A stretch of DNA of 64,000 nucleotides, taken from Xanthomonas sp. GPE 39 (lineage in GTDB: Bacteria; Pseudomonadota; Gammaproteobacteria; Xanthomonadales; Xanthomonadaceae). Position 1 is the first letter of the stretch. Every line of letters starts with the position of its first letter. The DNA lies in the NCBI RefSeq assembly GCF_000963005.1, contig NZ_JZHZ01000007.1, positions 3,192,550-3,256,549 of the forward strand, given 5' to 3'. The position numbers and the translations under genes are program-made. The notes under the pieces are model-generated. The model ran no database searches. It was not told where the DNA came from and worked only from the letters and a program-made list of their open reading frames with translations. This document shows, one piece after another, positions 58,352 to 64,000 of this stretch.

Positions 58352-58795
58352 TTATTTCGTAGTGATCGTTAATTTCCCCATGCCAAGCCAATCTTTCGAA
58401 ATATTAAAGAATCGAGTTGCCGTATCTGTCACAGTGTACCCTTCCCTGTATGATCCGGTTATATATGAATCCATACTACAGAACCTATCTGTCATCGCAT
58501 ACACGTCGTAAGTGTAACCAAGTAATAGAATCGGACCGGAGCCTCTGCCGGGTCCAGTTACATTACCGTTCTTATCCAATGACGGCGGATTCAGCTGGAC
58601 ACACCCAGGCGTGTTAGTATGATGACCGGTGATTTGTATCATCACGGCTTTCGCCTCGGCGTCATAGTTTCTCGTATTAACACGCACGAATAATTGTTGT
58701 TGCGCGCCAACGGATGTGGCAGCACCGGCCAATAGTGCGAACACCGCACATAGCGCGGCTTTGCGGAAATGCCGAATGGTCGAATGTGTGTACAT
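58352..58795 (-). CDS. Small exported protein, family copy 1 (unknown function)
   Basis: A 147-aa protein with a basic N-terminus (RHFRK), hydrophobic core ALCAVFALLAGAATSVGA and likely cleavage before QQQ. The mature part of about 115 residues looks all-beta, with two Cys (PGCVQLNPP and RFCSMD) that could form a disulfide and the loop DKNGNVTGPGRGSGPILLLG. I do not recognise the family. GC is clearly lower than in neighbours. AGAGG lies about 7 bases before the ATG. It is a tandem duplicate of the next gene. Confidence 0.75.
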   Translation of the reverse strand: MYTHSTIRHFRKAALCAVFALLAGAATSVGAQQQLFVRVNTRNYDAEAKAVMIQITGHHTNTPGCVQLNPPSLDKNGNVTGPGRGSGPILLLGYTYDVYAMTDRFCSMDSYITGSYREGYTVTDTATRFFNISKDWLGMGKLTITTK

Positions 58796-58923
58796 GAAGA
58801 TACCTCTTGATAATGGGCGGGGGATGGAACCGACTGACCAACCGTTTGGGACAGGCTGTTAACACAAGGCGCTCATCACTATTCGGCAAGGCCTGAAGAA
58901 GTCCATCTTCATCGTCTTTTTTA

Positions 58924-59367
58924 TTACGGCGTAGTGATCGTTAATTTCCCGTTGCCATTTGCATCTTTAAAAATAGTAAACAATCGAGTTGCCGTACTTT
59001 TTACAGTGTAGCCAGTCGTGCTTTCCCCAACTATATATCCACCAATATTACAAGAACTATCTCGCATTGCATACACGTCGTAAGTGTAACCGAGTAATAG
59101 AATCGGACCGGAGCCGTTGCCGGGTTTGCGTACATTACCGCTCCGATCCAATGACGGCGGAGTCAGCTGGACACACCCCGGCGTGTTAGTATGATGACCG
59201 GTGATTTGTATCATCACTGCTTTCGCCTCGATGTCATAATTTTGCGTATTAACACGCACGATTAATTGTTGTTGTGCGCCAACCGATGTGGCAGCACCGG
59301 CCAACAGTGCGAACACCGCGCATAGCGTGGCTTTGCGAAAATGCCGAATGGTCGAATGTGTGTACAT
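58924..59367 (-). CDS. Small exported protein, family copy 2 (unknown function)
   Basis: A 147-aa tandem paralogue of the gene at 58352, nearly identical in the signal peptide and first 100 residues and diverging near the C-terminus (GESTTGYTVKSTATRLFTIF). The Cys pair is kept (PGCVQLTPP; SSCNIGG). The same AGAGG ribosome-binding site and upstream sequence are present, so both copies carry their own promoter region. Confidence 0.75.
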   Translation of the reverse strand: MYTHSTIRHFRKATLCAVFALLAGAATSVGAQQQLIVRVNTQNYDIEAKAVMIQITGHHTNTPGCVQLTPPSLDRSGNVRKPGNGSGPILLLGYTYDVYAMRDSSCNIGGYIVGESTTGYTVKSTATRLFTIFKDANGNGKLTITTP

Positions 59368-59493
59368 GAAGATACCTCTTGATAATGTGGCGGGGGATGG
59401 GACGGACTGACCAACCGTTTGGGACCAACTATTAATGCAAGGCGCTCATCATTATTCGGCAAGGTCTGAAGAAGCCCATCTTCATCGTCTTTT

Positions 59494-59863
59494 GCCGGAT
59501 CAATCCATTGAATTTCAAAGCCTATCATCCCGATAGCCTGATTCATTCAGATTTTCCTGAGTTAGGCTTGCTAATCAGTGTATCGCCTTGAAATAACGAT
59601 CACAAAATGCGTTTAGTATCACAAAATATTTTCAGCGGACTGAGCGCGATGCTTCCAGACACGATCGCATCGCCCCGCCCTGTCAGGAGACGGGACAGAG
59701 GACACCATTTAGAGCGGCTAACAAAACGACTGCGCAGCAGCCAAACGTGTGTGGAAAGCGCGCAGATGAATCAGCGAATAATCCGCCATGCCATTGGCGT
59801 CACCGCGATTGCAGACATCGCAGCACGCGCACACACTTGACCGACACCTCCTGGAGATCCGCC
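59494..59863. other. Non-coding AT-rich stretch
   Basis: 370 bp without a gene before the DUF3016 gene. It contains a direct repeat ATCACAAAAT at 59599-59608 and 59618-59627 (19-bp spacing) in an AT-rich patch that could be a regulator site or the edge of transferred DNA. Nothing else recognisable. Confidence 0.5.
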
Positions 59864-60433
59864 ATGACGATCCGTTCTGCCTGGATGGCGCTGGCTGTGG
59901 CCTGCCTGTGCGCGGGCGGAGCCCACGCCGAGATCCGCAGCGTCACCGATCCGCAAGCACCGCGCAGCATCGCCGGCGATAGCCCGGTGCAAGTCGGCTG
60001 GGCCGACCCGGCCACGTTCAGCGAACTACGCCAAAGCCGCAACCGCTGGGACGCCGAGCGCGGCGACTGGGTACACGATCTGGCCGTTTACCTACAGAAG
60101 CAGGCGAGCAAACAATTGCAGCCGGGCCAGCGCTTGCATATCGAACTGACCGACATCAAGCGTGCCGGCGACTACGAGCCCTGGCACGGTCTGCAATGGA
60201 ATGATGTGCGGGTGATGCGCGACATCTACCCACCCCGGATCAATCTGACCTTCACGCTATACGGCGCCAATGGCCAAGTGCTGGCACAGGGCCAGCGCAA
60301 GTTGTTGGACGGCAGCTATCTGCTCAATAGCTCGGTCGGCCTGAGTACCGATCCACTACGCTACGAAAAGCGCATGCTTGAGGACTGGCTGCATCGCGAG
60401 CTGCGCAAGGACGCCGCCGTCGCCGAGCGCTGA
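59864..60433 (+). CDS. DUF3016 family exported protein
   Basis: A 189-aa protein with signal peptide cut after AHA and the DUF3016 pattern (VQVGWADPATFSELRQSRNR; LHIELTDIKRAGDYEPW; IYPPRINLTFTLYGANGQ). Function unknown; probably periplasmic. GGAG 7 bases upstream supports the start at 59864 over earlier in-frame codons. Confidence 0.85.
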   Translation: MTIRSAWMALAVACLCAGGAHAEIRSVTDPQAPRSIAGDSPVQVGWADPATFSELRQSRNRWDAERGDWVHDLAVYLQKQASKQLQPGQRLHIELTDIKRAGDYEPWHGLQWNDVRVMRDIYPPRINLTFTLYGANGQVLAQGQRKLLDGSYLLNSSVGLSTDPLRYEKRMLEDWLHRELRKDAAVAER

Positions 60434-60464
60434 TGCGACGCGAGCCGCGAGCGCGAGCCGGCCA

Positions 60465-61538
60465 TTAATCGCCCAGATAGTGGCGCGGCGCGCGCTTTAA
60501 CCCGCACAGCAGGCGATAGGCACTGGAAGCGCAGCGTGCGGCCAGGGCATCGATGCGCGGTTGCGCGCCCCACAACTGCACCAGGCTGCCAAGCCCGGCC
60601 TGCGGATGTTCGGTCAGATCCACAGTGAGCATGTCCATGGACACGCGTCCGATCAGCTCACCCGGCATACCGTCGATCAGCACCGGTGTGCCATTCGGCG
60701 CCAACTGCGGATAACCATCGGCATAGCCGATCGCCACCACGCCCACCCGGGTCGGCCGTGGCGCGACGAAGCGGGCACCGTAGCCGACCGGCTCACCGGG
60801 TTCCAGGTCGCGCACCGCGATGATCTTGGACTGCAAGGTCATCACCGGGCGCAGTTCGCCCGGTAGCAGCGCTGCCGCCGCGAACGGGTCTGCGCCATAC
60901 AACATCAACCCCGGACGCGCCCAGTCGCTGCGCACCTGCGGCCAACCCAACAACGCTGGCGAATTGCACAGACTGATCTCGCCAGCCAGGTCGGCAGTGG
61001 CCTGCCGGAACACCTCGACCTGTTCCAGTGTGCGCTCGCTCTCCAACTCGTCGGCACGCGCGAAATGGCTCATCAGCACCAGCCGCTCGACCTGCGGCAA
61101 TGCGCTCAGCCGTGCATGCGCGGCACGGAATGCGTCCGGGGCCAGGCCGAGCCGGTGCATGCCGCTGTCAAGCTTCAACCACAGGCACAGCGGCTGCGGT
61201 GCGGCGAAAGCGGCGATCGCCTCCACCTGCCAGGGCGAGGCCACCACGCACCACAGCCGATGCTGGGCGACCAGTGGCAATTCGTCGGCCTCGAAGATGC
61301 CTTCCAGCAGCAGGATCGGCGCCGCGATGCCAGCCTGACGTAGTTCCAGCGCCTCCTCGATGCAAGCCACCGCGAACCCGTCCGCCTCGGCCTCCAGCGC
61401 ACGCGCGCACGCCACCGCGCCATGCCCGTAGGCATCGGCTTTGACCACTGCAAGCGCCTTGCCGCCCCCGAGCCGCCTGGCCAAGCGATAGTTATGGCGC
61501 AGCGCGTGGAGATCGATCAGCGCACGGGCTGGGCGCAC
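60465..61538 (-). CDS. alr: Alanine racemase
   Basis: A 357-aa PLP enzyme that interconverts L- and D-alanine. The PLP Lys is in [11 protein letters not shown]; the catalytic Tyr is in VGYGARF, and substrate loop GRVSMDML is seen. It starts at a GTG (61538) behind GGAGG and overlaps the dadA 3' end by 22 bp, so it is the catabolic dadX-like partner of dadA, though it may also be the only racemase of the cell. Confidence 0.93.
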   Translation of the reverse strand: MRPARALIDLHALRHNYRLARRLGGGKALAVVKADAYGHGAVACARALEAEADGFAVACIEEALELRQAGIAAPILLLEGIFEADELPLVAQHRLWCVVASPWQVEAIAAFAAPQPLCLWLKLDSGMHRLGLAPDAFRAAHARLSALPQVERLVLMSHFARADELESERTLEQVEVFRQATADLAGEISLCNSPALLGWPQVRSDWARPGLMLYGADPFAAAALLPGELRPVMTLQSKIIAVRDLEPGEPVGYGARFVAPRPTRVGVVAIGYADGYPQLAPNGTPVLIDGMPGELIGRVSMDMLTVDLTEHPQAGLGSLVQLWGAQPRIDALAARCASSAYRLLCGLKRAPRHYLGD

Positions 61539-62824
61539 GCAGCGGCCTCCGCAGCGGGTACGCCGGCAGCACGCGAATAACGGAACAGGTCCAGACCTTC
61601 GCCATCGATCTGCGGCTGACGCGACGCGATCAGGTCGGCCAGATAGCGGCCGGAACCGCAGGCCATGGTCCAACCGAGGGTGCCGTGGCCGGTATTGAGA
61701 AACAGATTCCGGTAGCCGGTGGCGCCGACCACCGGAGTGCCGTCCGGAGTCGCGGGGCGCAGCCCGGTCCAGAATTCGGCCGCAGCCAGATCGCCACCGT
61801 GCGGATACAGCTCGCGCACCACTTTCTCCAGCGTGGCGCGGCGTCGCGCCGGCCGCGACAGGTCGAAACCCGCCAGTTCGGCCATGCCACCGACGCGGAT
61901 GCGCTGGTCGAAGCGGGTGATCGCCACCTTGTAGGTTTCGTCTTGGATGGTGGAGTTCGGTGCCCGTGCGGGGTCGCGGATCGGCAAGGTCAACGAGTAG
62001 CCCTTCAGCGGATATACCGGCAGGCGGATGCCAAGCGGCGCGAGCAACGCCGGGGAATAACTGCCCAGAGCAACCACATAGCGATCGGCACGCTCCACAC
62101 GGCCGCCAATGCGCACGCCATCGAGGCGGTCGCCATCGGCCAGCAACGCTTGGATCGTCTCGCCATGACGAAACTGCACCCCTGCCGCTGTCGCCAGCGC
62201 GGCCAGACGCTGGGTGAACAGGTGGCAATCGCCGGTCTGGTCGTTGGGCAGGCGCAACGCACCGACCAGCGTGGCGGGCGCGTCGGCCAGGGCCGGCTCG
62301 ACCCGGACAATACCGGCGCGGTCCAGCAACTCGTAGGGCACGCCATACTCGCGCAGCACCGCGATGTCCTTGGCCGCGGCGTCCAACTGGGCCTGGGTAC
62401 GGAACAACTGGGTGGTGCCGAGCTGACGTCCTTCGTAGGCGATGCCGGTCTCGGCACGCAACTGATCCAGACAATCGCGGCTGTATTCGGACAGGCGCAC
62501 CATGCGTGCTTTATTGATCGCATAGCGCTCAGCCGTGCAATTGCGCAGCATCTGCGCCAGCCACAGGTACTGCTTCAGATCGGCGGTGGGGGTGATCGCC
62601 AGCGGCGCATGGCGCTGGAACAGCCACTTCAACGCTTTCAGCGGCACCCCCGGTGCGGCCCACGGCGAGGCGTAGCCGGGCGAGACTTGCCCAGCATTGG
62701 CATAGCTGGTCTCCAGCCCGACCGCCGGCTGGCGGTCGACCACGCTCACCTCACAGCCACTGCGGGCCAGATACCAGGCCGTGGCCGTACCGATCACACC
62801 ACTGCCGAGAATCAGAACCCGCAT
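61517..62824 (-). CDS. dadA: D-amino-acid dehydrogenase small subunit
   Basis: A 435-aa FAD enzyme that oxidises D-alanine to pyruvate at the inner membrane. Dinucleotide motif [20 protein letters not shown] at the N-terminus, DADA family motif [20 protein letters not shown] and C-terminal [16 protein letters not shown]. In Xanthomonadaceae and E. coli the dad genes are controlled by Lrp; the adjacent lrp here is broken. Confidence 0.95.
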   Translation of the reverse strand: MRVLILGSGVIGTATAWYLARSGCEVSVVDRQPAVGLETSYANAGQVSPGYASPWAAPGVPLKALKWLFQRHAPLAITPTADLKQYLWLAQMLRNCTAERYAINKARMVRLSEYSRDCLDQLRAETGIAYEGRQLGTTQLFRTQAQLDAAAKDIAVLREYGVPYELLDRAGIVRVEPALADAPATLVGALRLPNDQTGDCHLFTQRLAALATAAGVQFRHGETIQALLADGDRLDGVRIGGRVERADRYVVALGSYSPALLAPLGIRLPVYPLKGYSLTLPIRDPARAPNSTIQDETYKVAITRFDQRIRVGGMAELAGFDLSRPARRRATLEKVVRELYPHGGDLAAAEFWTGLRPATPDGTPVVGATGYRNLFLNTGHGTLGWTMACGSGRYLADLIASRQPQIDGEGLDLFRYSRAAGVPAAEAAACAQPVR

Positions 62825-62958
62825 GCTCTACCTCGTCTGGATCAAATCCCTGGCTGAATAGCGCCGGGGATGGGTTTAGCCGCAGTATAGGCAGCCACCT
62901 GCGGATTTTCCCCCAATTTTGGCTCACACGGTAGGTTAAAACACTGAGACTCACGCAC

Positions 62959-63239
62959 ATGGCCCCACGCCCGCGCAAACTGGACAAGATCGAGCGCGCA
63001 AGATCCTCCGCATCCTGCAACAGGAGAGCCGTATCTGGTTTACCGAACTGGGGACAGGCGGAGCTTGTACCCCCCGCTGCATCGAGCGGATGCGCCGACT
63101 CGCACGCGATGGCGCCATCACCGGCTACTACGCGCGGCTAGACCCGCACTACCTCAAGCGAGCCTATCTGGCCGCCGAGCTGATCTGCACCGCGTTGCAG
63201 AGGGCCATCGTCCTGCGCCAACCCACGCACGGACGATAG
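62959..63239 (+). pseudogene. lrp: Broken lrp (Lrp/AsnC-family regulator)
   Basis: From 62959 the frame reads MAPRPRKLDKIER, then a 2-base insertion or 1-base loss near 62995 shifts it. In the new frame from 63000 it continues KILRILQQESRIWFTELG, a damaged helix-turn-helix (expected GERVGLSTTP replaced by GTGGACTP), then CIERMRRLARDGAITGYYAR and LDPHYLK. The ligand-binding domain is missing and the frame ends at a TAG at 63237. Divergent from dadA, the usual place of the dad regulator. Confidence 0.85.
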
Positions 63240-63324
63240 TGCATACCGACCCCAGCCGCCAATACACCACCACGACAGACAAGCTGACGTTGAACCCGGC
63301 CGGAAGTATGACGTTACCTGTTCA

Positions 63325-63460
63325 ACGTCTTGCCCTGGAGGATACGGAGATGATGAACGCCACCGCCGGATGTGTGGGTTCTGCGCGGCGACACTGACAT
63401 CGGCAACGCGGCGACCCGTGTCACGGTGGACCGCCGCGCATATCAATGGCTGTTACACGC
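63325..63460 (+). pseudogene. Decayed gene fragment, copy 2 (also at 58.1 kb)
   Basis: Aligns with 58100-58255. In one frame it gives RGDTDIGNAATRVTVDRRAY then QWLLHATD. No start or complete domain is visible; it abuts the 3' end of the third small exported-protein gene. Confidence 0.5.
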
Positions 63461-63466
63461 TACTGA

Positions 63467-63886
63467 TCAGCCGGTACTGACCAGGATCCTTGATTTGGAA
63501 ATACGAATAAACAAATTTTTCGTACTGCGTACTACGTACCCATTCTGGTATATACCATCCAAAGGGATGGTGCAGTCCGGATCACGCATCGCCTGCATGT
63601 TGAAAGTGAAACCGACTAGCAGGGGCTGACCTCTGCCAACGCCAGGGCCCGTGAAGTTACCTTGAGCGTCCCTTTGCGGCGGACTCAAGGCCGTACACGT
63701 CTCACCGCCAGAAATTTTGGCGTTTTTTATCATAATATACTTTGCATCGAGATTATAATTATATGTAACACTATTGGCAGCCTGAGTTTGTTGTGCGCCG
63801 GCCGATGTGACGGCAACGGCCGCCAGTGCGAACACGGCACACATGACACTCTTGCGAAAATGACGCTTGGTAGAATCTGCGGCCAT
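63467..63886 (-). CDS. Small exported protein, family copy 3 (unknown function)
   Basis: A 139-aa diverged paralogue of the genes at 58352 and 58924: same signal design (RHFRKSVMCAVFALAAVAVT, then SAGAQQ), same spaced Cys pair (GETCTALSPP and DPDCTIP) and the loop DAQGNFTGPGVGRGQPLLVG. GC is lower than in the neighbours. Its upstream DNA (63890-63915) has a TATAATGTGGC-like word also found upstream of copy 2. Function unknown. Confidence 0.72.
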   Translation of the reverse strand: MAADSTKRHFRKSVMCAVFALAAVAVTSAGAQQTQAANSVTYNYNLDAKYIMIKNAKISGGETCTALSPPQRDAQGNFTGPGVGRGQPLLVGFTFNMQAMRDPDCTIPLDGIYQNGYVVRSTKNLFIRISKSRILVSTG

Positions 63887-64000
63887 GACTATTTCCTTTA
63901 TAATGTGGCAGAGGATGCGTATGCATTATTAGAGCGTGTTATGAACTTGAGGCTTTCGCGGCTATCGTAAGCGGATGAAGCCAGCACGCTCCTATCCGAC

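Larger units (their letters stand above)
58352..59493 (-). repeat. Tandem duplication of a roughly 570-bp gene unit
   Basis: Units 58352-58920 and 58924-59493 each contain the gene plus about 125 bp of upstream DNA, both ending in CATCTTCATCGTCTTTT. ATG-to-ATG distance is 572 bp. Confidence 0.9.

Overview
The window is GC-rich, tightly packed gammaproteobacterial chromosome. The evidence points to Xanthomonadaceae, most likely a Xanthomonas lineage: an rhlB/trxA/rho cluster, a monomeric isocitrate dehydrogenase, a dihydrolipoamide dehydrogenase with its own lipoyl domain, glmU close to the atp operon, YajQ, OmpW and a dad operon with an adjacent lrp. A type I-C CRISPR system plus several decaying genes (SWIM-type protein, lrp, duplicated fragments) would suit a genome-reduced species such as X. 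albilineans. That species guess is inference from general knowledge, not from a search.

Layout. 1-4.6 kb: 3' part of an ftsE-rhlB transcript, then divergent trxA and rho. 4.7-7.0 kb: icd. 7.1-7.7 kb: a broken SWIM zinc-finger gene starting inside a perfect 25-bp tandem duplication. 7.9-17.4 kb: a complete type I-C CRISPR-Cas locus (cas3, cas5, cas8c with an internal cas11c start, cas7, cas4, cas1, cas2, leader, 19 repeats and 18 spacers) that stops 12 bp short of the glmS stop codon. 19.2-29.7 kb: a probable sigma-54-controlled MacB-like ABC exporter (adaptor, ATPase, two duplicated permease pairs) with its own NtrC-type regulator and histidine kinase. 29.7-40.2 kb: glmU, a GtrA-like gene, a periplasmic AroQ and the nine-gene atp operon. 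40.6-44.3 kb: lpdA and aceF. 44.5-57.9 kb: mixed housekeeping, metNIQ, rRNA modification, a PQQ-type dehydrogenase and a PAS hybrid kinase. 58-64 kb: three AT-richer paralogous genes for small exported proteins, interspersed with DUF3016, alr, dadA and a dead lrp.

Most notable observation. Between cas3 and cas5 is a short low-GC segment with a single crRNA-like unit: a hairpin followed by the last 13 bases of the CRISPR repeat (10450-10474), a short guide, and a 9-bp GC hairpin. The guide matches DNA about 280 bp upstream, next to a correctly placed TTC motif. Its only mismatches in the first 20 positions are at 6, 12 and 18, the positions flipped out in Cascade R-loops; one extra target base also falls at position 6. 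The targeted site lies just upstream of a 64-codon ORF with one membrane segment, whose stop codon sits inside the pseudo-repeat hairpin. This is the layout expected of a CreTA-like RNA-guarded toxin module or a CreR-like autorepressor of the cas genes.

A second system is the exporter: a near-perfect -24/-12 promoter with dyad activator sites lies upstream of the adaptor gene, and the only sigma-54 activator in the window is encoded at the end of the same cluster.
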